64,000 nucleotides of DNA from Rotaria sp. Silwood1 (Eukaryota; Rotifera; Eurotatoria; Philodinida; Philodinidae): positions 1 to 64,000 of the forward strand of contig CAJNOP010000337.1 of assembly GCA_905250075.1 (NCBI GenBank). The letters are read 5' to 3'. Below are positions 35,105-45,548 of the stretch, piece by piece. The notes below the pieces were generated by a model, which saw only the letters and a program-made list of their open reading frames with translations, was not told the DNA's origin and ran no database searches. Each line of letters begins with the position of its first letter. The first letter of the stretch is position 1. Made by a program: the position numbers and the translations under genes.

Positions 35105-35670
35105 TAGCTATGTCGGATCCTGTCGGATGGGTTTCAAATCCGTTGAGATGCGGCTAATCGGATTCGGTCGGTTACTTTTTATCGGATTCCGATGCTATCC
35201 ACTGTTTTCCTTTGATATTCGCCGGTCGGATTCATCGAGCTCCGACTAGATTCATATATCCGGAACTGGTCAGATCCGACCTCAAGATCTGTTCGCTTCC
35301 GATGGGATTCCAGGGAATCTGATGTCAAGAAATCGCCGGATTTTGCGGTTTCAAGTGACACCGGATTCCATGATAAAACCGATCAATCACTGGTATCGGA
35401 ACTTGTCGGATTATATAAGAATGCAGAATACCCAGGCCGATCTCACACCATCGAATCCGATGGAAATTAGTCGGAAGTTGTCGGATGTTGGAAAGTGTCG
35501 GGTTTTCAGAGTTCTGACAAGATCCCGGCCACTTCCGACACTTTCCGACATCCGACAACTTCCTGTCGGAATCCGATACCAAGGATTCCGACGAATTGCC
35601 ATCGGATTCGATAAAATTCGATAATTTTTCCGATAGGATCCGACGAGATCCGACTGTCGGATTGCTTGTT
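35105..35670. repeat. TCCGAT/ATCGGA satellite-like block, copy 1
   Basis: Dense degenerate TCGGAT and ATCCGA words on both strands. At 35468-35560 a near-perfect palindrome has arms GGAAGTTGTCGGATGTTGGA and its complement around a loop. The open frames on both strands here come from this low-complexity DNA. Confidence 0.65.
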
Positions 35671-35689
35671 CTGGGTATCCAGTATTATT

Positions 35690-36150
35690 TTCCACGTAGT
35701 CGGATTCATGAATTAGAATATATTCTGACAGATCAATCAGCTAATCATCTAATAAGATATTTCTCTTTTTACAAATTTCCAACAACAAAATCAGAAATCT
35801 GGAAATCCGATTTCGTTCAGATTTCATTCACCGTTTTGTTTTACAGATATCGATCTATATAAGGAAGTCTCTACTTTAATATTTTGAATGAATTTCCAAA
35901 CTGTAACTTAGATTAATTTTACTTCAAATGATTTGTTTTCTTTATACAATTATGTTTTCCACGCAATTGGATTCATGAATTAGAATATATTCTGACAGAT
36001 CAATCAACTAATTTATTTATTTATTAAATATTCCTATTTTTAAAAAATTCCAACAACAAAATCAAAAATCTGGAAATCCGATCTTGTCCAGATTTCATTC
36101 ACCGTTTTGTTTTACAGGTATCGATCTATATAAGGAACTCTCTACTTTCA
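35690..36150. repeat. direct duplication of about 180 bp
   Basis: 35690-35870 and 35946-36145 share TTGGATTCATGAATTAGAAT-type sequence, ATTCTGACAGATCAATCA, AAATCTGGAAATCCGAT, TTTCATTCACCGTTTTGTTT and ATCGATCTATATAAGGAA. They differ by substitutions and a short insertion. No coding role seen. Confidence 0.7.
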
Positions 36151-36210
36151 TATATCAAGTGAATTCTGCCATTTTGTATAACTAAGCGCTATATATTAGG
36201 AACAATCTTA

Positions 36211-36794
36211 CGAGGGAACCGTTCCAACTGATAAATCGCTTTTTTAATGAAAGCTGGTGGGTTATAGGTTATCGACTATGCTGATTTCGAATATGAGTAT
36301 GAGGAGTGCCCTTAGGCCTTTATAGGATGGTTTTCTAGAAAACCAGATCTCTAGAAAACCAACTTTAAACTAAATTTTTGTTTTTGACCTGCTCAGGTTA
36401 TAAAGCACATCAAGTTGTCTATTAATCGATATTTTCTTTTGTTTCAAATAGATTTTACGATGACATACAGTCAATGGAATTCACATAGTAGATGCATATT
36501 ACTAGCATTTCACTGTACAAATAGGAAAGTTTAATGTTGTTTATTCAAGACAATCCATGCAAAGCAGGAAAAACTATTGATTTATAGGCAACTCAATGTG
36601 CTCTATAATCTGAGCAGATCAAAAACAAAAATTTCATTTAAATTAGTTTTCTGAAGACCTGGTTTTCCAGAAACCCACCCTATGAAGGCCTAAGGGCACT
36701 CCTCATACTCATATTCGGAATCAGCATAGTCGATAACCTATAACCCACCAGCTTTCATTAAAAAAGCGATTTATCAGTTGGAACGGTTCCCTCG
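36211..36794. mobile_element. 584-bp palindromic element with TTA duplication
   Basis: The ends are CGAGGGAACCGTTCCAACTG and its exact complement, flanked by TTA at 36208-36210 and 36795-36797. Arms are about 230 bp and the spacer about 115. A TTA three-base duplication is typical of PIF/Harbinger elements, so a Harbinger-type MITE is the best guess. There is no transposase. Confidence 0.75.
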
Positions 36795-36889
36795 TTAGTA
36801 CAAGCATTGTTCAATTTTAAGAAGGATCGTAGTATATACATTGTTAGATTCTAGGAATAATCCCAGTTGAAACAGTTGAAATCCTTTAG

Positions 36890-37275
36890 ACTCTTGATGA
36901 CATCCTGATGCAATCATTAGAAATTTTGATAACATCCTGGTGAAATCTGTTCAAAATGTCGATTCAATCTTTGGAAAATCTTTGGAATTTTTGATGAAAT
37001 CCTTGAGAAATCTTCGTGAAATCTTCAGAAATCTCGACGAAATCCTTGAGAAATTTTTATAAATCTTGATAAAATCCTTAGGAAATCTTCAGAAATCTGG
37101 ATGAAATTCTGGACAAGCATTTAGAAATCTTGATGAAATCCTTGGGAAATCTTCATAAATATTGATGAAATCTTTGCGAAATCTTCAGAAATCTCGATGA
37201 AATCTTTGTGAAATCTTCAGAAATCTCGACGAAATCCTTGAGAAATCTTTATAAATCTTGATGAAATCCTTGGGA
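36890..37275. repeat. GAAATC tandem minisatellite
   Basis: Tandem degenerate units of about 25-30 bases, such as AATCTTGATGAAATCCTTGA and GAAATCTTCAGAAATCTCGA, repeated more than a dozen times. Confidence 0.75.
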
Positions 37276-37289
37276 AATCGAAACAGATT

Positions 37290-37570
37290 CAGCCAACTTC
37301 TGATGAAATCCGACTGTATTCTGTCGGAGCCTTACGTTATCAGGCGTTTCTCTGTGAAAGGATCCTGGTGGTTACGGCATTATCCGACAAACAGTTCCGT
37401 CAGGATCCGATCGTATCCTTTCCGACGTAATCCGGTCCGGAATCCGTTAGTTAGGAATCCTGTGAAATACGGTTGGGTTCCGATCGGATTTAGTTGGGAA
37501 CCCGACGAATTCCGGTGTGATCCGACATCGGATCCGATAGTTTCCGGTAGGATCTACAGGTCGGATTGAA
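37290..37570. repeat. TCCGAT satellite-like block, copy 2
   Basis: The same TCCGAT/GATCCGA word set as 35105-35670 resumes immediately after the GAAATC minisatellite. The 103-residue frame starting 37258 is a product of it. Confidence 0.6.
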
Positions 37571-37636
37571 TCACCTGGGAATGACTAAAACGAAATTAAT
37601 AACAGTGTTTTTTCATAGTGATTTAAGTCTATAATT

Positions 37637-38608
37637 TCAACTTACTAAAGCTTGTTCATTTTCATCATACTTTTCTTTGAAATCAATCAATTCATGTAAT
37701 AATATTTCACGAGCTGGTTTGTCATCAGCACCTATTATTACATCATCTTTGATTAATGATGTGAATTCATATTCAGATGTTTTTGACCAGTGTTTGTTTC
37801 TTGAAGATCGTCGCATAATACCAATAAACATTGGATATTGTTGAACCGGAAAAACATTCAATACTTGAGTAGAAAACATTTCTTCCCAGACTTGTATCAA
37901 CCTATTTAAAGAGTACAATATCTATCGTACACTTGTAAATTGTTTACCTATTTCTGTTTGATTCAACTGTTATATCCCATGGCCAGACAATATAATTTTC
38001 AAGTAAATATTCAATAATAATCTCTGAACAGAATATTTTCGAACAAACCATATCACTAAACATGTTTTTGTCATTATGTATGTAGACGAGCACTGGGCGA
38101 CGCTAAAAAAACAAGAAAATGTCTTCTATGTTTTGTAGAGATAAACAAACTTTTTTAATCTCTGATAAATTGAAAGCTGCTTGACAAGCATCTTGAAGAG
38201 AACCCATGAAAAATACTGGACAGCTGTTGTAACGTCTCATAAAACATGCGTGAAAAGATTCGATAGCTATAATTTCATTTTGACATTGAGTCGGAACTTT
38301 GAAAATAATAGAATCTTGAATAAATCTTTTTCTTTTTGATAAATAAAAATCAATTTACTAGGACTACGATCGAAGAATTTATGATCATAATCAAAAGTAT
38401 CATCGTCACTTATTTGTGTGTCATCGTCACTTATTTGTGTATCATCATCCTGCAGAGTTAAATAAAAATAGTTTTTAAGAAATTGAATCAATTGGAAATA
38501 TATATCTTTTTTTATGGATGAAGCATAAGAATTTGCTTATTTTGTATTCATACAGAAGTATACTTACCATTGTGATCGTTAGTTTAATTATTATCGGTAA
38601 TAGAACTT
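37637..38608 (-). pseudogene. FAF1-like UAS-domain fragment (no UBA or UBX found)
   Basis: Four minus-strand exons fit in phase: 38449-38359, 38314-38151, 38102-37948 and 37901 to about 37646, with GT-AG introns of 44-48 nt. A 41-nt exon at 38608-38568 may precede them. Together they give a FAF1-type segment: an acidic run (DDDTQISDDD), RRYNSCPVFFMGSLQDACQA, RRPVLVYIHNDKNMF and YIVWPWDITVESNRNR, then VFPVQQYPMFIGIM. This is the thioredoxin-like UAS domain, used by FAF1 in p97/ubiquitin pathways. The frame then reaches a GTAAGT, and the next 2 kb is repeats. No UBX domain is found 3', and no UBA domain 5' within the window. It may be a captured fragment or a gene with repeat-filled introns. 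Confidence 0.65.
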
Positions 38609-38662
38609 CTAAAAAAAACTAAAAAAACGTACGTCTTTTACTATTTTGAGAAAAACGACAAT

Positions 38663-39661
38663 CTCTCGCGGACAAAAAAAAACGGCCTTTTTTCATTTCA
38701 CTTTTGCATCGCTTTAAACTTTGTTTTAAAAAAACAAAATATACCACAAGATGCAGCGTGAAAAGAACTACAACCTACAAAGTAAAGCTTATTTTATTTG
38801 TGTGCTTTTTGCTTTCGAAAAAAAGCAAAATCCTGTGCGCCCAATTTTCGACCCTGCGAAAATATCATTTTTTTTATGCCAAGGAGAAATTCCTTTTTCT
38901 TTGTTTCATCTTTTTATCACCTAATGTGCTTTTCTGAAAAAAAAACAAAATATACCAGAAGATGCAGCGTGAAAAGCTCTATAATTTACATAGAACAATT
39001 TATTCAAATACGAAGAAAAGAATTTCTCGTTCGTGTAGAAAAATGATTTTTTTCGCAGCGTCAGACATTGGTCTCACAGAATTTTGCTGTTTTTGAAAAT
39101 GAAAAGTACATAATTTAAATAAGTTTTACTTTGTAGATTGTAGAATTTTTCACGCTGCATCTTCTGATATATTTTGTTTTTTTTTCACACAAACATACTA
39201 GTTGATAAAAAGATGAAATAAGAAAAAAGGAATTTCTCGTTACATAGAAAAAAAGATTTTTTCGCAGCGTCGAAAATTGATAGCACAGGATTTTGCTTTT
39301 TTTGAAAGCAAAAAGTGCACAATTAAATTAAGCTTCACTTTGTAGATTGTACAGTTTTTCACGCTGTATCTTCTGGTATATTTTGTCTTTTTTTCAGGAA
39401 AGCACATTAGGTGATAAAAAGATGAGATAAGATGAGGTAAGATAAGATAAGAAAAAATGATATTTTCGCAGGGTCGAAAATTGGGCGCACAGGATTTTGC
39501 TTTTTTTCGAAAGCAAAAAGCACATAAATAAAATAAGCTTTACTTTGTAGGTTGTAGTTCTTTTCACGCTGCATCTTGTGGTATATTTTGTTTTTTTAAA
39601 ACAAAGTTTAAAGCGATGCAAAAGTGAAATGAAAAAAGGCCGTTTTTTTTGTCCGCGAGAG
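38663..39661. mobile_element. 999-bp composite palindrome with five modules
   Basis: The termini are CTCTCGCGGAC and GTCCGCGAGAG, flanked by AAT on both sides (38660-38662 and 39662-39664), a possible 3-bp duplication. The outer 220-bp arms are nearly identical (38663-38885 against 39440-39661). Five copies of a module around AAATATACCAGAAGATGCAG are present, two forward (about 38735 and 38940) and three reverse (about 39140, 39355, 39565). Open frames inside are not genes. Confidence 0.75.
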
Positions 39662-39806
39662 AATGACTGCATGAAATGGATTTTTATTGATCTGGAAAAA
39701 ACCAACGTTACTCTTATATGTAAAGATCATATGTGAGTCATAGAAGTGGCAGGAGGGAAAGGGAGGAAAGGAAAAACATATATGTGAGAGAATGGAGAAA
39801 AAAGAT

Positions 39807-39879
39807 GCCTTTCGCAGAAATCGAACCCACACCTTTTGCTATCCGGGTAGATGTCCGAAGCCAATTGAACTAGAAGGTG
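39807..39879 (-). other. tRNA-like unit (SINE head or decayed tRNA)
   Basis: On the minus strand TAGTTCAATTGG (39872-39861) matches the internal A-box consensus exactly. GGTTCGATTTC (39827-39817) matches the B-box except one base, at a tRNA-like spacing of 45 nt. A D-stem (GTTC/GGAC) can form. The anticodon and acceptor stems do not pair well, so it is not called a working tRNA. Its 5' side runs straight into hairpin H13. Confidence 0.5.
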
Positions 39880-39929
39880 TTGGTGTGGGTGTAGGTGTAT
39901 GTTGATGAATGGAAGACCCACATCCACAA
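39874..39929. repeat. telomere-like hairpin H13
   Basis: GGTGTTGGTGTGGGTGTAGG, a loop with GTTGATGAATGGAAG, then ACCCACATCCACA. It directly adjoins the tRNA-like unit. Confidence 0.55.
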
Positions 39930-40267
39930 TCAATGATGACAGATTGAGACATCTGTTAACAATTTTAATTTAAATATTCATTCAGAATATTTCATTCTAT
40001 ATCCTTCATAATTCTTTCAATTCTGGTATTTATCACAGTATTGCTGGAAATAATAATAAAAAAGGTATTCCTCATAGAGGGTGCTACAATGTATTGCATT
40101 CACCTATGTAGAATTTCATTGTTGCTTTCATTTTAATTGGATGATGTCTCACCAGATAATAAAAGTGGAACACTGAGAAAAACCCAGTGTTGCAACTTTA
40201 AGAGTAGCATGCAACTATACATTTTTTCGATTTTATAATCATTTCTTTTTCGTTTTTTAGTGTGTTT
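39930..40267. other. intergenic before the Argonaute relic
   Basis: AT-rich sequence; nothing recognised except a pyrimidine run ending TTTTTTAG at about 40260, which could be a splice acceptor for the fragment that follows. Confidence 0.4.
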
Positions 40268-40708
40268 ATGGCAGTATCACAACAGCCAAAAGGTCGAGGA
40301 CGTCCTCGGCAATACGTTCCAGCCGCTCATTCTTCATTAACGAAGAGTTCACCATCAACAATACCGAAAACAACGCATGTCACTATCACTTCAACTACGA
40401 ACAATGCTTAAAGACTTATCACATTCCCATCGACTCCTAACAGTGGTCGTAGTCATGGTGCTCATCTAAAGCAAATAAATCAAGTACCTGATCTTCACTG
40501 GAAGATATCAGACTTAACCATGGCTCAATTGAAGTCAAATATTCGGTCATCAAAGCCAGAGGAGCAGAAAAGCATTGGTCAGAAAATACAAGTTCGAGCT
40601 AACTATTTTCCTATTCTTGAGTTTCCAGGTTATGGTCTTGTTTATCAATATGATATTCAAATAAAAAATAAAAGTGGTTCCAAACTTACTCGTGAACTTC
40701 GACGGTAA
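40268..40708 (+). pseudogene. Argonaute N-terminal fragment with in-frame stop
   Basis: One frame from ATG 40268 to TAA 40706-40708, interrupted by TAA at 40409-40411. The first part is basic and Ser/Thr-rich (QQPKGRGRPRQYVPA). After the stop comes the Argonaute N-domain signature IQVRANYFPILEF, then GYGLVYQYDIQIKN. Argonautes continue for another 700 residues with PAZ, MID and PIWI, none of which follow. The end (CGACG then GTAAAC) may be a splice donor, with a possible small exon after AG near 40844 (AYNGRNRP). Without the catalytic domains it cannot act in silencing, so it is scored as a relic. Confidence 0.65.
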
Positions 40709-40713
40709 ACATT

Positions 40714-40788
40714 TAGGGTGTGGGTGTGGGTAAGGAGCAGATCACAACAACACCCACACACCCATATTCATATCCAGACCCAACACCA
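40714..40788. repeat. telomere-like hairpin H14
   Basis: Starts TAGGGTGTGGGTGTGGGTAA, then a loop GGAGCAGATCACAAC, then AACACCCACACACCCATATTC and CCAGACCCAACACC. It starts six bases after the Argonaute fragment's stop. Confidence 0.75.
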
Positions 40789-40986
40789 CCGACATCTATT
40801 CTTAGTAGACTACGTGTATAAGAGTTTCAAAATCTTCAGTGCATACAATGGCCGAAATCGACCAGACAAATGCCATGATAAATACTTCTGTTATGTAATT
40901 ACGTAATATGCTTAAAAACATGCATAGAATGCAACAAAATCATGATTCAGAATTGAAAGATTGCGCAATTACATGCATCTTTAAAT

Positions 40987-42558
40987 ATGGAAAGAAGAAT
41001 GAATATATTTTGGTTAAATATATTGTTACTACATAGAAAAAACACGTGGAAGATGTTGTCAAATTTTGAGACTTTACCCGATGAAATTATAATGATTATT
41101 TTGAAATATTGTGGTGATGTTCATACAATATTAAAAACGTTTCTTGGTTTTAATCAACGTTTAAATATGATTCTTATTGATAAGCGTTTACATTTATTAA
41201 CTGATTTTTTACATATTCATGTATGCGATGATTATTATAATTCTGAAGTGTTCCAACAATTATCCAAACAGTTATTATCTATAAATACAATAGTCGATGA
41301 ACAAAAACTTGCTTCAATTTTACAAACATTATTTCGTTTTCATATAAAACAAAAATATATTCAACTAGGATATGAATTTCAATCATTTCTTGAAAACTTT
41401 AAAACTATTCGTCAATCATTAACACATGATGAAATTGTTAAAGTAGATCATGAACTAAAAATAGAATTTGATCGTTTATATAATGGCCCTATCCGTATAG
41501 AATATATTAAACTCATTAAATCACTTATTTTAACAAAAGGTGCTTCTTGTGCATGCGATGATTATGAATTATGCCGATTTAATCTGACTAAAGCCGTAAA
41601 TGAATTATTTCTTTCTCATATTAATGATACTGAATCTAAATGTTCAATATCAATTAATTCATTTTTACAATTATTTAAAATTCTAATTATTTCAAATACT
41701 TCTCTAATAAATAATCGAGATTATGTTGGTAATGGTGGTCGTAATCTTGAGTATTTTCTTGCATATACTCTTTATAACTTGGGACATTATTATCATGGTA
41801 GATTTTTAAATCCTGTCAATATGAAATATTATCGAGTTACGGTTGACTTATTTCTTTTTGTTATACAATGCCAGAAACAAATGTTTAAAAATGAACAGTA
41901 TATTCGAGAGAGTATGTTTAGCGTTATGGAAATGATTTCTAAGACGAGCAATGACATGTTTATTCCAGTTATTCAATGGGAAATATTGAAAATAGTTGTT
42001 CATGAATATATTATAAAAGCAAGCGAACCATGGGACGATTATTTTATGAATAGATTTAGACAAATATTAAAAAATTTAATTGAAAATAGTCGATTAGATG
42101 TTCTTGTATATATTTATCGTGATGTTGGATTTGAACGATTTTTTAACATACGAAATTATACTCGAGAATGTCTGGATTTAATGACAACAAATCAATGGGG
42201 AAGAAAACTATTTTGTGTGATTGTGGATGAGAAATTATTGGAGCTTTTGTTTTCGAAAGAAGATTTAATATTTATTTTATTAGATAAAAAAGAACGTAAA
42301 TTAATAGAAAAATTATTAAAATTATCACCATGTCTCATTCATCAATTAGATGAAGATGGAAATGATCCTTTACTTTATATATGCCTCAAAGTTCATGGTT
42401 GTCGACATCGAATTATTAACTTTTTAATTAAAATGGGATCAAATTTACAAAGAACGAATTATAAAGAACAAAACTTTATCGATGTATTACAATTACAAAG
42501 AAATCAAAAATTATTAAACAGACTAATTGAGCACGAGATAGTTATAATTAACATTTAA
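40987..42558 (+). CDS. F-box protein with ankyrin-like C-terminus
   Basis: Intronless, 523 residues from ATG 40987; a second ATG at residue 23 (MLSNFETLPDEI) may be the true start because it directly precedes the F-box. The F-box is FETLPDEIIMIILKYCGDVH then TILKTFLGFNQRLNMILID. The middle is long, helical and without a named domain. Near 465-510, LDEDGNDPLLYICLKVHGCR and HRIINFLIKMGSNLQRTNYK resemble one or two ankyrin repeats. F-box proteins of this bdelloid type recruit substrates to Skp1-Cullin ligases. It is intact and AT-rich in codon use, like the neighbouring genes. Confidence 0.8.
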   Translation: MERRMNIFWLNILLLHRKNTWKMLSNFETLPDEIIMIILKYCGDVHTILKTFLGFNQRLNMILIDKRLHLLTDFLHIHVCDDYYNSEVFQQLSKQLLSINTIVDEQKLASILQTLFRFHIKQKYIQLGYEFQSFLENFKTIRQSLTHDEIVKVDHELKIEFDRLYNGPIRIEYIKLIKSLILTKGASCACDDYELCRFNLTKAVNELFLSHINDTESKCSISINSFLQLFKILIISNTSLINNRDYVGNGGRNLEYFLAYTLYNLGHYYHGRFLNPVNMKYYRVTVDLFLFVIQCQKQMFKNEQYIRESMFSVMEMISKTSNDMFIPVIQWEILKIVVHEYIIKASEPWDDYFMNRFRQILKNLIENSRLDVLVYIYRDVGFERFFNIRNYTRECLDLMTTNQWGRKLFCVIVDEKLLELLFSKEDLIFILLDKKERKLIEKLLKLSPCLIHQLDEDGNDPLLYICLKVHGCRHRIINFLIKMGSNLQRTNYKEQNFIDVLQLQRNQKLLNRLIEHEIVIINI

Positions 42559-43087
42559 TATTCAATGCTATTTATTATTCTTACTTCATTAAACGAACAA
42601 TGGAATCATCTCGCTCAAGCTTTTGCATGACATGATAATAAAAATTATAGAAATATATAAATATCATTGTTTTATTCAGCGTAAGGATTGATGTAGTGAT
42701 GATTCTTCGAAGATCGAATTGGCTGTCACAGAGTTTTTAGTCATTCTACCCTGCACGATGTGTCCATGCTCCCAAAAACAGAGGTACTCTCTTCCTGAGT
42801 TTGAAATCTACTTGAGTTTACATAGGATATTCACAAGAGAATATACAGCAATGACATAAAAGAGGATGACAATACAAAATTCCAATATTTAGATTTTTTA
42901 CATAACTATATTTCCACTAAACAGATGCGTTGATAATACATTTGACAAGAAATGAAAAAGAATTCTAATGCGCCCTTCTTTTTACTTGAATTGAAAATAC
43001 TCAGGAACAGCTGTCTCAGTGATAGTTTCAGAGACACTATTTACACTAAAGCGAGTATTTTTTCCTTCTGTACAAAACTTTTATTCA
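42559..43087. other. intergenic, nothing recognised
   Basis: AATAAA-like signals (for example near 42637) may serve the upstream F-box gene. No gene is seen. Confidence 0.4.
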
Positions 43088-43817
43088 TTAAAAATCAGAT
43101 GACGGTGGTAATTCTCGTGGTGGTGGCGATGGCCAATAAGGCGGAGGTGGTGCTTGTATACGCCCGAGTTCAATGATTGTGTGTGGATCGGTTACTGTAT
43201 TATTTGTATGCACTTTAATAATGGTATAAACATAGACACCAATATAAACTAAACAAATAGCGATCATAACTGCAGTACAAGTAATTTGTATTTTAATCAA
43301 AATAAATTTAATCCAACTAATATTTGCGCTGCTACCTAAGATAATACCGAAGAATTTAAGATTTAATGATTCTTCATTACACAAATTATTTGGCCATAAG
43401 CATGTATTAGGATTACGAAGAAATAAAACATCATAAAACAAAAGAACACATGATGCAGCAATCGATATAATATGTACAATTAGTACATATGTTGCACAAC
43501 TCTGTGATTTTACACAGCAACAAACTAGTAAACAACAAAAAACCATATATCATTGATATTCTATTATCATTAGACTTCAAATACTTACAAACTGTAAACG
43601 TTGATATCAAAGTTATTATAAAGAAAAATGAAGCAATAAAACCAATGAAAAAAAAAGAATATTTTATATTAATAATCATACTCCAAAATTCTAGACCAAT
43701 AATGATACTTGCCAATAATATTTCAACTATTGTTATTAAAGCTAGTAATGATGTTGGCCAAAATCGTTGCCATCGTTGACGTCGATTACGTTTTGAATTA
43801 AATTGTACAAATTGCAT
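43088..43817 (-). CDS. four-pass membrane protein with proline-rich PPxY tail
   Basis: Two exons, 43817-43589 and 43524-43088, with a 64-nt GT-AG intron in phase, give 221 residues. ATG at 43817 (MQFVQFNSKRNRRQRWQRF) was chosen because the open frame upstream has no other ATG. Four hydrophobic segments are clear: SLLALITIVEILLASIIIGL, FFFIGFIASFFFIITLIS, YVLIVHIISIAASCVLLF and TCTAVMIAICLVYIGVYVYT. The last 30 residues are proline-rich and contain PPPPYW, a PPxY motif that in other proteins binds WW domains. The topology resembles tetraspan or MARVEL/MS4A-type proteins, but no family signature settles it. The function is unknown. Confidence 0.75.
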
Positions 43818-45503
43818 CTGCTTTGATATTGTTATTTTATTACAACAAAAACTTCGAGTTGATATATATATATATATACATGGTATTTTATTATTTTCTA
43901 AATTATGAGTCAAATATCAGAGTAAATATGCCTTTTTGTCTCTGTTGATGAGAATCATATTGACTCTGACATAAGTGCTTATGACTGACGCCAACACATT
44001 CAAACAACAACAATAAAAAAGAAGCCGTAAAAAAATTAGTGAACAGCTTTTTTTTGTAATCATATAAATAAAATACAATTCAGATTAATCATTTGTAATC
44101 AAAAATAGCAGAGAAATATGGAGTTCTGAAATATCCAAGGTAATATCTTCTCAATGGTAATAGTTTCTAACTTAGGATCGTGTTTATTGTAAAATCAAAG
44201 TTAAGATTCGATTATTTTCAACGTAATTGATCAACGATCAAACTTTTCTTGAATGATCGTCTTTCATAAATCTTCATCAAATTTGTCACTATTGTGTGTA
44301 CATTCAATCACTGAATAATCTTCTCTATCGATTAAATCCTATTGACATTTTATCTCTTTTTGTTTTAATTACAGACAATATCTACTTCATGCATTTCCAA
44401 CGTCTTATGGGGTACCTATTCGTCGTAACAAAATTTCGAAAATAAATTTTTTAATAGATTTTTCATGATTAGGATTTCAACAATGATGTCCAATCATTGA
44501 TTTATAGAAGTAACTAATTTACTTATATTCTTCTAAAGTCTATATCGAGGTTCATTGTGAATAACCTTCTTAATCAAAAAGTATTTTGTCGAATAATTTC
44601 CAGAAACATAAATGAACGATTCTAGGATAAATGTTCAGTGAGGAATTTTGAAATATATCATTTGAGAGAAGTCTGATTTTTAATTGATCACTTTGAAAAT
44701 AATCGAATTTCATATGTATTGAGGTCCCTTGATTTTGATTTTATGATAAAGAAGATATCAAATTTCGAGCTTCGACTTGAAACTTTGCACAAATGAAAGT
44801 CTCAACAATATCAGTTCACTGCGGAAGTTTAACTGATTTCACTACTACGCATCCAGAGATATCAGTATACGAAAAACAACTGCCTTTTTTCTATTAGAAA
44901 GTTTTCATCATTCATATCTCAAAGTAGGATATACAAAAATCAAAGAAACCTTCGAAATGACCTAATATCATAGTGATTATAGAAGGACCAGAGCTTTCAG
45001 TTAAACAATCCAGTTAAAATTCAATATGTCAAGCACAAAGGCTTAAACAACAGAAACCATAGTCGAGTCAGACATTTTTATATTCTATTTCAAAATGAAT
45101 AAATCTTAAATTAAAGAATTAACTTGAAAATCGGATATTTTGTCGAACGTAAAACTAGCTTTCATATAACTCAATGAAGAGGACACTCGAGTTGAATCTT
45201 TTATCAATACAAATGTCACGGTCAATGAATAGTCGCAAGCGATCTCTTTTGGTTTGAGGCACTCCTTTATTTAAAAGTTCATTTTGATTCAAGTACATTC
45301 AGAGCCTCATGAAATCTGCCAGGTATTTTTGTTGAGCGACTATGGAGAATGGGCAACCTGAAATTTTCTGTGAACGTTTATTGACAATAATTAGTTGTTA
45401 TGGAGATACTACATTTTCACGGTATTATTTTAATGAATGTCGTAATTTAACTCAGAAACACAAAGAAAACAGCTTGTTGAATTTCGACTTGAGATACAGA
45501 CGG
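43818..45503. other. intergenic AT-rich region
   Basis: A TA run at 43862-43878 and 1.6 kb of sequence with no gene recognised. Confidence 0.45.
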
Positions 45504-45548
45504 AGAGTGTTAGTGTAGGTGAAACGAATATCCTCACTTACATTCCTA
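45504..45548. repeat. telomere-like hairpin H15
   Basis: GAGTGTTAGTGTAGGTGA, loop AACGAATATCC, then TCACTTACATTCC. A diverged copy that keeps the GTGA/TCAC loop border. Confidence 0.45.

Noticed and set aside
35322..37569. Several 80-100 residue frames on both strands rich in Arg/Ser/Asp
   Set aside because: All arise from the TCCGAT satellite words and change with every unit.
38704..39705. Frames encoding RFKLCFKKTKYTTRCSVKRT on both strands
   Set aside because: They are the same module of the 999-bp palindrome read in its inverted copies.
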